A DNA stretch of 35,167 nt, from NCBI GenBank assembly GCA_943358095.1, contig CALRGT010000008.1, positions 1 through 35,167 on the forward strand, given 5' to 3'. This document shows positions 1-6,222 of the stretch, piece after piece (position 1 is the first letter of the stretch; every line of letters begins with the position of its first letter). The stretch is from an uncultured Candidatus Saccharimonas sp. Lineage in GTDB: Bacteria; Patescibacteriota; Saccharimonadia; Saccharimonadales; AQU-01. The translations under genes were made by a program, and so were the position numbers. The notes beneath the pieces were generated by a model that saw only the letters and a program-made list of their open reading frames with translations, did not search any database and was not told the origin of the DNA.

Positions 1-98
1 GAGTAACTCAAATTAGCTTTTTGGCACAGTTGTTGCTGAGTTAAGCCACGCGCTTTACGAGCCTCCTGAAGGTGATTCCCCAAACTTTTCTCATCCAT
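1..98 (-). CDS. XRE-family helix-turn-helix regulator, N-terminal fragment
   Basis: Not in the ORF track because it runs off the left edge. Reading the minus strand from the ATG at 98 gives MDEKSLGNHLQEARKARGL and then TQQQLCQKANLSY, the first helices of a Cro/C1-type DNA-binding domain (the LxxxRxxxGLTQxxLA-like pattern). About 32 residues are visible and the rest lies outside the window. A -10-like TACTAT ends 7 bases before the ATG, so the mRNA is probably leaderless. The promoter lies inside a large dyad (next entry), which suggests autoregulation. The HTH assignment is fairly secure. The target genes and any effector domain cannot be seen. Confidence 0.75.
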   Translation of the reverse strand, partial: MDEKSLGNHLQEARKARGLTQQQLCQKANLSY

Positions 99-106
99 AG
101 ACCTTA

Positions 107-149
107 TAGTACCAATTTTGTTAAATTTTTGCTAACAAAAATAGTACTA
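107..149 (-). promoter_or_regulatory. 17-bp-arm dyad overlapping the XRE gene promoter (putative operator)
   Basis: The arms TAGTACCAATTTTGTTA (107-123) and TAACAAAAATAGTACTA (133-149) are inverted copies that match at 15 of 17 positions, separated by 9 bases. On the minus strand a -10 TACTAT (111-106) and a -35-like TTAGCA (135-130, 18-base spacer) lie within the dyad, so a dimer bound here would block RNA polymerase. Self-repression by the adjacent XRE protein is inferred. The palindrome TAGTACTA recurs near 27396 before ssb. Confidence 0.6.
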
Positions 150-178
150 AATGGCTAGTTTAAATTAAGTTTTTCTAC

Positions 179-355
179 TTACTGAGGTAGTAATAAATGA
201 AGGAGTGACCAAGATACAAGAAACGTAATCAAACTAATAAAACCGGTAGATATGAGTGTTGTTTGCATATTACCACCAGTTCTACGAATAATTTTCTGAA
301 AAAGCCAAGTACCAATACCTAGTGCTGCGAGTGCTGCTATCCATACATCTGTCAT
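179..355 (-). CDS. Small two-helix membrane protein, 58 aa
   Basis: This gene is too short for the ORF track. It reads MTDVWIAALAALGIGTWLFQ, a basic turn KIIRRTGGN, then a second hydrophobic stretch MQTTLISTGFISLITFLVSW ending LLHLLLPQ. The two hydrophobic segments (about residues 4-19 and 32-56) around a positively charged loop suggest a hairpin membrane protein with the loop in the cytoplasm. Support for the start: an extended -10, TGGTAATAT, lies 7 bases upstream of the ATG, matching the leaderless pattern of neighbouring genes. It sits 34 bases downstream of the HIT gene on the same strand. No family was recognised. Being a small ORF, it could be spurious, but codon content and promoter argue otherwise. 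Confidence 0.6.
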   Translation of the reverse strand: MTDVWIAALAALGIGTWLFQKIIRRTGGNMQTTLISTGFISLITFLVSWSLLHLLLPQ

Positions 356-389
356 ACAATAAATATTACCATATTTCTATTTCAAGTAA

Positions 390-782
390 CTAAAACTTTA
401 GTTTCTCTGCAAAATTGGCGAGCGTTGCCTGGTCCGGCTCTATTGTGCTATTTTCGGATTGGCTGAACTCATCTAAATCATCAAAAGCGATAACATGAAC
501 ATGGGCATGAGGTACATCTAATCCAATAACCTTAAGGCCTACTCGTTTTGTGTTTAGTGTCTGCTTAAGTTTTTGTGAGGCTTTTTTTACGGTAAGCCAT
601 AAAGCGGCATAGTCGTCGTCGGGTAGTTCATAAAATTGATCCACTTGTAACTTTGGTATAACCAATAAATGGCCTTTGGCTACGGGGTGCAGGGGAACGA
701 TAACTATAGTTTTGTCATCTTCATAGACTTTATGACTAGGTAGCTGACCCTTAATTATTTTCGTAAATACACTGTCTTCCAT
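390..782 (-). CDS. HIT-family nucleotide-binding hydrolase
   Basis: The protein resembles the HINT/Hit branch of the histidine-triad superfamily, which hydrolyses nucleoside phosphoramidates or adenylylated compounds in the cytoplasm. The N-terminus reads EDSVFTKIIKGQLPSHKVYE, the classic HIT opening, and the catalytic histidine triad is HAHVHVI near the C-terminus. The ORF track begins at 797, but the second Met (782) is preferred. Family members start MEDS, and a -10-like TACAAT lies exactly 6 bases upstream, which predicts a leaderless start. Length (130 aa from this start) is normal for the family. The physiological substrate cannot be inferred. Confidence 0.9.
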   Translation of the reverse strand: MEDSVFTKIIKGQLPSHKVYEDDKTIVIVPLHPVAKGHLLVIPKLQVDQFYELPDDDYAALWLTVKKASQKLKQTLNTKRVGLKVIGLDVPHAHVHVIAFDDLDEFSQSENSTIEPDQATLANFAEKLKF

Positions 783-835
783 GACCTCATTGTACATTAC
801 ACACGAATTACAAATAATAAATTGTTGAATGATTT

Positions 836-864
836 TTGACTGTTGTCGCCAGACTATGTACTCT
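836..864 (+). promoter_or_regulatory. Promoter of the MmcQ/YjbR gene
   Basis: TTGACT (836-841) and TACTCT (859-864) are separated by 17 bases. The -10 ends 7 bases before the ATG at 872, so the transcript would start at or next to the start codon. Confidence 0.55.
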
Positions 865-871
865 TAATGGC

Positions 872-1198
872 ATGGATCACAAAAGTGTTGAAGAATATAT
901 TTTAAGTTTACCTGGTGCTAGGCTGGACTATCCTTTTGGAGAGAGCGTTGCAGTTTATAAAAATGGTTCAGCAGATGACTCCAAGATGTTTGCATTGATT
1001 AATGAAAAAACAGAGCCCCTACAACTAAGTCTAAAGTGCGACCCTGGGTTGTCTGAGATATTGCGCTCAAAATACGAGACAGTGATGCCGGGGTATCATT
1101 TAAATAAGAAGCACTGGAACACAATTCTTCTGACAGGACAGATACCAATACCAGAGATACAGGGTCTTATTCAGCACAGCTACAACTTAACTATCTGA
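872..1198 (+). CDS. MmcQ/YjbR (DUF419) family protein
   Basis: The sequence has the family pattern. An N-terminal region DHKSVEEYILSLPGARLDYPFGE is followed by FALI..., LSLKCDPGLSEILR, and the C-terminal MPGYHLNKKHWNTILLTGQIP. MmcQ/YjbR proteins adopt a CyaY-like or double-wing DNA-binding-like fold, and their biochemical role is unsettled. The track start at 836 would fall inside the promoter. The ATG at 872 (MDHKSVEEY) matches both the family N-terminus and the leaderless promoter spacing, giving 108 aa. It is divergent from the HIT gene with about 90 bases between starts. Confidence 0.85.
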   Translation: MDHKSVEEYILSLPGARLDYPFGESVAVYKNGSADDSKMFALINEKTEPLQLSLKCDPGLSEILRSKYETVMPGYHLNKKHWNTILLTGQIPIPEIQGLIQHSYNLTI

Positions 1199-1203
1199 TC
1201 ATT

Positions 1204-1854
1204 CTAAACAGCGGACTTGGTTGTCTGATTTTCAACTATTTTTAATATATTATTGCGCATATCGATGTAGATCTGCTTTTCTTTTGAGGCTGTTGTTATC
1301 TGTGCGGTGGCAGTGAGACTAGCTTGATATTGGATTAGAAGTTTTGTAAGTTCTGCCTCTAGAGTTGAGTCATATTGATTATTTTGTTCGGCAGAATTAA
1401 GTAGAGTATCGGTTTTTGGATTGTTTTTCTTTAAGATGGCAGTAGATGGGACTTTTGTCTTTTTCTTTACCAGAATTTCACTAGTCTTACTCAAGTCTGA
1501 TTTTGTTACCAAGAGTACGGTTGATGCAAAGTTTTTGGTGCTCACATTTCTTGATTTGGTTTCTGACATAGAGGCAATTCTAATTATTTCAGTTTGGAAG
1601 GCCTCGTTATCTATTAGATTGGAGCTGTTGTCATTGCTGTTTTTTGTCAGAGTTGAATAGGCTATTGCTCCGAACATAAAAATAACCAAAATGCCGATAA
1701 TCATTAGTATCATGCGATTTTTTTGTCCTCCAGCTCCGGAGGATTTGGGTGCTTTTTTTGTAGATTGTTCGCTTAGGATAAAATCATACACGCTTGGAGT
1801 TTGGTTGGCTGGTGGAGGAGTATTTGGATTGGGCATTTGCTGACTAGGTTGCAT
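1204..1854 (-). CDS. Single-pass membrane protein of unknown function
   Basis: The start is taken at the third codon of the ORF (MQPSQQMPNP). A -10-like TAAAAT (1867-1862) ends 7 bases upstream of it and only one base before the annotated Met. The N-terminal 45 residues are Pro/Gln/Asn-rich and cytoplasmic-looking. A transmembrane helix follows (MILMIIGILVIFMFGAIAYS, about residues 48-67), then a Ser/Thr/Lys-rich helical ectodomain of about 150 residues with no cysteine. The orientation (basic GGQKNR before the helix) suggests N-in/C-out. No enzyme motif is visible. It converges tail-to-tail with the MmcQ gene, with 5 bases between stops. It looks like a lineage-specific surface or envelope protein, but function is unknown. 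Confidence 0.75.
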   Translation of the reverse strand: MQPSQQMPNPNTPPPANQTPSVYDFILSEQSTKKAPKSSGAGGQKNRMILMIIGILVIFMFGAIAYSTLTKNSNDNSSNLIDNEAFQTEIIRIASMSETKSRNVSTKNFASTVLLVTKSDLSKTSEILVKKKTKVPSTAILKKNNPKTDTLLNSAEQNNQYDSTLEAELTKLLIQYQASLTATAQITTASKEKQIYIDMRNNILKIVENQTTKSAV

Positions 1855-1871
1855 AAGCATTATTTTACAAG

Positions 1872-1900
1872 TAGTAAGTAGTAGATAGCAAATAGTAAGT
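1872..1900. repeat. Direct repeat TAGTAAGT, 21-base period
   Basis: TAGTAAGT occurs at 1872-1879 and again at 1893-1900, exactly 21 bases apart, within an AGTAAGTAGTAGATAGC-like low-complexity stretch upstream of the membrane protein gene. The 127-base gap to dnaG contains a second repeat pair with the same period (see the dnaG promoter). Confidence 0.5.
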
Positions 1901-1945
1901 GTCTAATTATCCAGTTATCAGCTTTCGAGGTAGTTCGGCGCCCCT

Positions 1946-1987
1946 TATGCTTGATAGTTGTAGTCTTATACTTGATACTTAGAATCT
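1946..1987 (+). promoter_or_regulatory. dnaG promoter region with 21-base-period direct repeats
   Basis: TATGCTTGATAGTT (1946-1959) and TATACTTGATACTT (1967-1980) match at 12 of 14 positions and start 21 bases apart, about two helical turns. The second copy contains an extended -10 (TGATACTTA; hexamer 1976-1981) that ends 6 bases before the dnaG ATG. The arrangement could place a regulator on one DNA face, or simply be duplicated promoter DNA. Confidence 0.45.
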
Positions 1988-3784
1988 ATGGATGCTATGG
2001 AAGATATCAAGGGGAGATTAAATATCGAGGATGTAATTGCTCGATATGTCACTTTGAAACGTACCGGCCGCAACTTTAAGGGGTTAAGTCCTTTTGGCAA
2101 CGAGAAAACGCCAAGTTTTGTTGTTAGTCCAGAAAAACAAATTTGGCATGATTTTAGCTCTGGTAAGGGCGGAAATATGTTTAGTTTTGTCATGGAAATG
2201 GAGGGCTTGGACTTCAGAGGAGCTCTAGAATTGCTGGCTCGCCAAGCGGGAGTTGATCTTAGTCAGTACCGCAACGAACAGAGCGGGGCGCGTGGCCAAG
2301 AAAAAGAGCGAATATATGCAGCGCTTGAGTTGGCGACTAAATTTTATCAGGTACATTTTAGCAAGACTAAATCAGCCCTAGAATATATTTTAAAAAAGAG
2401 ACAATTCAGCAAGCAGACCGCATTACTATTTCGGATAGGCTACGCTCCAGAAGGTGACAAGGCTTTATTAACTTTTATGAAGTCCAAGGGTTTTAGCGAG
2501 AACGAACTAAAGGCTGCCGGTTTGGTTAGTAGTAGATATTCTGGTTTTAGCGATATGTTCCGTGGTCGAATTATGATTCCCTTAGCTGACGCGCAGGGCA
2601 GAATTATCGGTTTTACCTCAAGATTGCTTGTAGATAATCCTAATGCGCCTAAATACATAAATACTCCGCAAACTGCCGTCTATGACAAAAGTCGTCACGT
2701 GTTTGGCCTGCATTTAGCCAAAGAGGCGATACGAGTTAATAAGTACGTAGTAGTTGTTGAGGGTAATCTTGATGTGATTGCTAGCAACCAAGCTGGCGTA
2801 AAGCAGGTGGTGGCATCTGCAGGTACGGCCATGACAGAAATGCACTTGAAGGCGCTTGGTAGATTTACAAAAGATATTCGTTTAGCTTTTGATCAAGACG
2901 GTGCCGGTATCGCCGCAACAGAGCGAGCAATTCCTATTGCCGGGCGAGCCGATGTTTCGCTTAGTATTATTGATATTCCTGGCGGCAAAGACCCCGATGA
3001 ATTAATTAACACCAAGGGTGGACCAGAAATTTGGGCAAAATCTATCGAAAGTCACAAATACGCCCTAGACTGGTTGATCGAGCAATATCAGAAACGTCTC
3101 GACCTAACGAGTGCGCCAGGTAAGCGACAGTTTAGTGACGTATTGCTTAAAGTGGTTAGAACTTTAGAAGATAGCGTGGAGCAGGATCATTACATGAACA
3201 AAATCGCTGGCATAATTGGCGTAAGTGTTGAAGCATTAAAAACAAAACTTCAGCAAACTGTGTCCGACACTCGCCCAGTAGTACTGAAGAAGCCAGCTGT
3301 TCCGTTAGCCAAAATTGACCTGGTTTTAGCAGAGAGAATCAAGTCGCAGAACCAACTATTAGCGATTGCACTAGTTAATGCCGGTCTTCGTCCGATTCTC
3401 GATAAATTGCTTATTGATATGTTCCCGGAAGAACGAGGTCAAAAGTTGTTAGCCTTTATTCGTAAGCACCCAGAAATAGATATAAAAAAACAAAAAAGCC
3501 TATTAGCAAGTGACAATGGCGAATATGTCGATATTCTGGTATTATTGTACGAGGAACTCTATCAGGACCTCGAGGTTATAGAGCTTCGTTACGAAGCCGC
3601 TCGGTTGCAGGTACGATTGATAGAAAATTATGTAAAAATCAAAAAAGTTCCGCTGGCAGCAGCCATGCGGGAAGGTGATAGCGACAAATCGTCCGCATTA
3701 CTCATGCAAGTTAAAGAATTAGACAAATTGTTAAGAACTTATAAGGAGAATATTAATGACGAAAGCCAAAGCCAAGCCAATTAA
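1988..3784 (+). CDS. dnaG: DNA primase DnaG lacking zinc ligands
   Basis: DnaG makes RNA primers for the replisome. Domains in order: an N-terminal CHC2-like fold (about 1-95), the RNA polymerase core with TOPRIM (about 200-350; EGNLDVIAS and the acidic FDQDGAG), and a C-terminal helicase-interaction region. Residue 34 onward reads [11 protein letters not shown] where zinc primases have CPFHxEKTPSF, and residues 54-59 read HDFSSG where they have HCFGCG. All four Cys/His zinc ligands are therefore replaced (S34, G37, D55, S58), although the surrounding fold residues are kept. Length (598 aa) is normal. The ATG at 1988 fits the 6-base -10 spacing, and a second Met at codon 4 is possible. It overlaps rpoD by 29 bases, as in many bacterial dnaG-rpoD operons. 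Confidence 0.96.
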   Translation: MDAMEDIKGRLNIEDVIARYVTLKRTGRNFKGLSPFGNEKTPSFVVSPEKQIWHDFSSGKGGNMFSFVMEMEGLDFRGALELLARQAGVDLSQYRNEQSGARGQEKERIYAALELATKFYQVHFSKTKSALEYILKKRQFSKQTALLFRIGYAPEGDKALLTFMKSKGFSENELKAAGLVSSRYSGFSDMFRGRIMIPLADAQGRIIGFTSRLLVDNPNAPKYINTPQTAVYDKSRHVFGLHLAKEAIRVNKYVVVVEGNLDVIASNQAGVKQVVASAGTAMTEMHLKALGRFTKDIRLAFDQDGAGIAATERAIPIAGRADVSLSIIDIPGGKDPDELINTKGGPEIWAKSIESHKYALDWLIEQYQKRLDLTSAPGKRQFSDVLLKVVRTLEDSVEQDHYMNKIAGIIGVSVEALKTKLQQTVSDTRPVVLKKPAVPLAKIDLVLAERIKSQNQLLAIALVNAGLRPILDKLLIDMFPEERGQKLLAFIRKHPEIDIKKQKSLLASDNGEYVDILVLLYEELYQDLEVIELRYEAARLQVRLIENYVKIKKVPLAAAMREGDSDKSSALLMQVKELDKLLRTYKENINDESQSQAN

Positions 3785-4916
3785 GGCGAGCAAGGTCACT
3801 AAGGCCACTAAAAAAGCCGTAGCCGACCCAGCACTCGTAAAAATCAAAGATAAATTATTTCTAAAAGCTAAAAAAGCCGGTCAAGTCGACCAGCGCGATA
3901 TCTTTACCGCTATTCCAGATGTGCCAGCCAATGTTGATTTGCTCGACAAGCTTTATACCGAACTAGCAGACGCTGGTATTGGTATAACGAGCGCTACCGA
4001 GCCAGACACAGACGCCTTCACAGACGAATGGGTTGCTGAAGACGAAGAAGAGATTAAACTAGACGAACAAGTCTACTTAGATGATATTGCTGACGACTCA
4101 GTTCGTTTATATTTGCGTGAAATTGGCAAAATCCCACTTCTAACTTCTGCCGAAGAACTTGCTTTAGCCCTACGCGTTGTCGCAGGCGAAAAATTAGCCA
4201 AGGACAAAATGGCTGAAGCTAATATGCGTTTAGTTGTGTCGATCGCGAAGCGTTATGTCGGTCGTGGCCTCGACCTGCTTGATCTTATTCAAGAAGGTAA
4301 CACTGGATTGCTCCGTGCTGTTGAGAAGTTCGACCCAGATAAAGGCTTTAAATTTAGTACCTACGCTACTTGGTGGATTCGCCAAGCTATCACCCGAGCA
4401 ATTGCTGATCAAGCTCGTACAATTCGAATTCCCGTTCACATGGTTGAAACTATCAACAAATTGCTTCGTACACAGCGTCGCTTAACTCAAGAACTAAACC
4501 GCGAGCCTACTAATGAAGAGATCGCCAAAGAAATGGAAATCGAAGTAGAAAAAGTTGAGCATATTATGAAAATCAAACAAGATATTTCATCGCTCGACGC
4601 TAGCGTTCGTGATGACGAAGAAGATTCAGTGCTAGGTGACTTTATCGAAGACGAGGATACAGTTAGTCCAGAAGAATCAGCCACCAGCCAGCTACTAAAA
4701 GAGCACGTTAAAGATATGCTTGGCGCCCTAACTGAGCGTGAGCAAAAAATATTGAAACTACGCTTTGGTTTAGAAGACGGCAAAAGCCATACACTAGAAG
4801 AAGTTGGTCAAGAGTTTAATGTTACCCGTGAGCGTATTCGTCAGATTGAGGCCAAGGCTCTCGCCAAGCTTCGCAAGCATCGTGACGCCAAAAAACTCCA
4901 CGATTACATCAGATAG
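3756..4916 (+). CDS. rpoD: Primary sigma factor (sigma-70, RpoD/SigA)
   Basis: This is the housekeeping promoter-recognition subunit of RNA polymerase. A Lys/Ala-rich N-terminus and a short acidic stretch replace a full region 1.1. Region 1.2 begins [18 protein letters not shown]. Region 2 is complete, with [18 protein letters not shown] and [17 protein letters not shown]. Region 3 ([19 protein letters not shown]) and region 4 ([20 protein letters not shown]) are intact. At 386 aa it is compact. It starts inside the end of dnaG with a good ribosome site (AAGGAG, 7 bases before the ATG), so translation is leadered here, unlike the first gene of the operon. The intact region 2.4/4.2 fits the TTGACA/TATAAT-like promoters seen in the window. 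Confidence 0.97.
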   Translation: MTKAKAKPIKASKVTKATKKAVADPALVKIKDKLFLKAKKAGQVDQRDIFTAIPDVPANVDLLDKLYTELADAGIGITSATEPDTDAFTDEWVAEDEEEIKLDEQVYLDDIADDSVRLYLREIGKIPLLTSAEELALALRVVAGEKLAKDKMAEANMRLVVSIAKRYVGRGLDLLDLIQEGNTGLLRAVEKFDPDKGFKFSTYATWWIRQAITRAIADQARTIRIPVHMVETINKLLRTQRRLTQELNREPTNEEIAKEMEIEVEKVEHIMKIKQDISSLDASVRDDEEDSVLGDFIEDEDTVSPEESATSQLLKEHVKDMLGALTEREQKILKLRFGLEDGKSHTLEEVGQEFNVTRERIRQIEAKALAKLRKHRDAKKLHDYIR

Positions 4917-4943
4917 TCGCTCATCCTGTTTTAGTAAGATAAT

Positions 4944-4991
4944 CTTGTGAGTGATTTACTTCTGTAGTACTTCGCTCTCAAGGTGTTTTTT
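4944..4991 (+). terminator. Probable intrinsic terminator after dnaG-rpoD
   Basis: CTTGTGAG (4944-4951) pairs with CTCTCAAG (4975-4982) with one central mismatch, followed by GTGTTTTTT. The T-run directly abuts the extended -10 of the next gene. Confidence 0.5.
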
Positions 4992-4999
4992 GTTACAAT
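4991..4999 (+). promoter_or_regulatory. Extended -10 of the UPF0200-like kinase gene
   Basis: TGTTACAAT has the TGn extension followed by hexamer TACAAT (4994-4999), then 6 bases and the ATG at 5006. No convincing -35 is visible, as expected for an extended -10 promoter. Confidence 0.55.
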
Positions 5000-5005
5000 T
5001 GGTGG

Positions 5006-5572
5006 ATGAAACTTTTTGGACTATCAGGCACAAATGGCTCTGGCAAAGACACTGTTGGACAAATGTTGGCAGAGCGACATAATTATTTATTCGTATCCGG
5101 CTCTGATATTTTGCGTGCCGAAGCTAGTCGTAGAGGTTTACCGGTCGAAAGAGAAGTCTTGCGCACTATTAGTGCAGAGTGGCGCCGCGAATCAGGCCTA
5201 GGAGTGTTAATAGACAAGGCTGTGGCTGTTTTTAATGCCGAACCTGGTAAATACAGCGGACTGGTAGTTGCTAGTCTGCGTAATCCAGGTGAAGTTGTGC
5301 GAGTTCACGAACTGGGCGGTCATGTGATTTGGGTTGATGCCGATCCAAAAACTCGTTATGACCGAATATTTTCTCGCCAACGAACCGATGAAGATAAAAA
5401 GACATTTGAACAATTTTGCGAGGAAGAGGCAGCCGAGATGGCGCATTCTGGCGACGAAGCTACTCTAAACATGTCTGGCGTTAAAGATATCTCTGATATT
5501 TTTCTAGCAAATGAAGGTGACGATAAAGATGCTTTTATAACCGCATCAGACCAAGCCTTAAATCTGAACTAG
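5006..5572 (+). CDS. P-loop nucleotide kinase, UPF0200/dephospho-CoA kinase-like
   Basis: The Walker A motif is at the very N-terminus (FGLSGTNGSGKDT). It is followed by SGSDILRAEASRRGLPVEREVLR and a SLRNPGEV strand, then a basic lid-like region (YDRIFSRQR). This order resembles the UPF0200 and archaeal dephospho-CoA kinase-like proteins within the nucleoside monophosphate kinase fold. It is 188 aa, cytoplasmic, with an acidic C-terminus. The phosphate acceptor is not evident: dephospho-CoA, a nucleotide, or another small molecule are all possible. It is transcribed as its own unit downstream of rpoD with a predicted leaderless mRNA. Confidence 0.75.
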   Translation: MKLFGLSGTNGSGKDTVGQMLAERHNYLFVSGSDILRAEASRRGLPVEREVLRTISAEWRRESGLGVLIDKAVAVFNAEPGKYSGLVVASLRNPGEVVRVHELGGHVIWVDADPKTRYDRIFSRQRTDEDKKTFEQFCEEEAAEMAHSGDEATLNMSGVKDISDIFLANEGDDKDAFITASDQALNLN

Positions 5573-5588
5573 CTCATTGATAATGTTG

Positions 5589-5612
5589 CCGATATGAATA
5601 TATCGGTTGATT
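5589..5612 (+). terminator. 7-bp hairpin followed by T-run, abutting the next promoter
   Basis: CCGATAT (5589-5595), loop GAAT and ATATCGG (5600-5606) are followed by TTGATTTTT. It could terminate the kinase transcript. It is also directly adjacent to the next -35 (5607-5612), so an operator role is possible. Confidence 0.45.
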
Positions 5613-5635
5613 TTTAACCCAAAGAGACTTATAAA
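5607..5635 (+). promoter_or_regulatory. Promoter of the 180-aa unknown gene
   Basis: TTGATT (5607-5612), a 17-base spacer and TATAAA (5630-5635) are followed by 6 bases and the ATG at 5642. This is one of the clearest leaderless promoters in the window. Confidence 0.65.
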
Positions 5636-5641
5636 ACTAGT

Positions 5642-6184
5642 ATGTCTATTTACGAATCAGTTCATCCGTTAGGTCAAGAAGTCGAAACTATACACAATGC
5701 ATTGTTGTCTGGAATGCTAGACGATGAGTCGATTATGAAGGCTATCCCGCCACACTTAAAATTGAACTACCAGGATCCTATATCGTCTGGCGATGGAGTC
5801 GGGGTGTTGAGGATAGCAGACTGGGAGAGTGAGAATATGACGGGTATATTTTTTCCTGTTGCTGTCGCTAAGGAAGAGACTAACGACTGGGTACATAAAG
5901 TAGTAAATGACGATGTTCCAGAGCGCAAAGTGTCGCACCGACTTTTTACGAAGGACTTACTTGGACGAGGATTTCCTGTCCATACCGAGCTAGGCAAGCA
6001 ATGCTTAAGTGATTTTTTACGCTTTGATGTAGTGGAAGACGGCATTATTTTTATCGCTTCAGAAAAAGAAGAGCTACTGCCGATATACGGTAAATACGAA
6101 AGCGAAAACTACGACCTAATCACTAGAATAGCTCACAGCCAGTCGAGTGTTAAGGCAATATTAGACCTCGCCCAACGCTACTAA
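5642..6184 (+). CDS. Protein of unknown function, 180 aa
   Basis: I do not recognise this family. The protein is soluble and acidic, with no transmembrane segment, signal peptide or cysteine cluster. It mixes predicted helix (VETIHNALLSGMLDDESIMK at the N-terminus; SSVKAILDLAQRY at the end) with central beta-like segments (GVGVLRIADW, MTGIFFPVAVA, GIIFIASEKEE). The clean promoter and length argue that it is real. It lies between the kinase gene and polA, each with its own promoter, so context gives no functional hint. Confidence 0.8.
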   Translation: MSIYESVHPLGQEVETIHNALLSGMLDDESIMKAIPPHLKLNYQDPISSGDGVGVLRIADWESENMTGIFFPVAVAKEETNDWVHKVVNDDVPERKVSHRLFTKDLLGRGFPVHTELGKQCLSDFLRFDVVEDGIIFIASEKEELLPIYGKYESENYDLITRIAHSQSSVKAILDLAQRY

Positions 6185-6188
6185 ATTT

Positions 6189-6216
6189 TTGCCGATAAGA
6201 TGACACAGCGTATACT
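6189..6216 (+). promoter_or_regulatory. polA promoter
   Basis: TTGCCG (6189-6194), a 16-base spacer and TATACT (6211-6216) are followed by AGATAT and the ATG at 6223. The 6-base gap predicts a leaderless polA mRNA. Confidence 0.6.
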
Positions 6217-6222
6217 AGATAT

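Noticed and set aside
1421-1660. Plus-strand Phe-rich ORF, 79 aa
   Set aside because: It is the antisense shadow of the membrane protein at 1204-1854.
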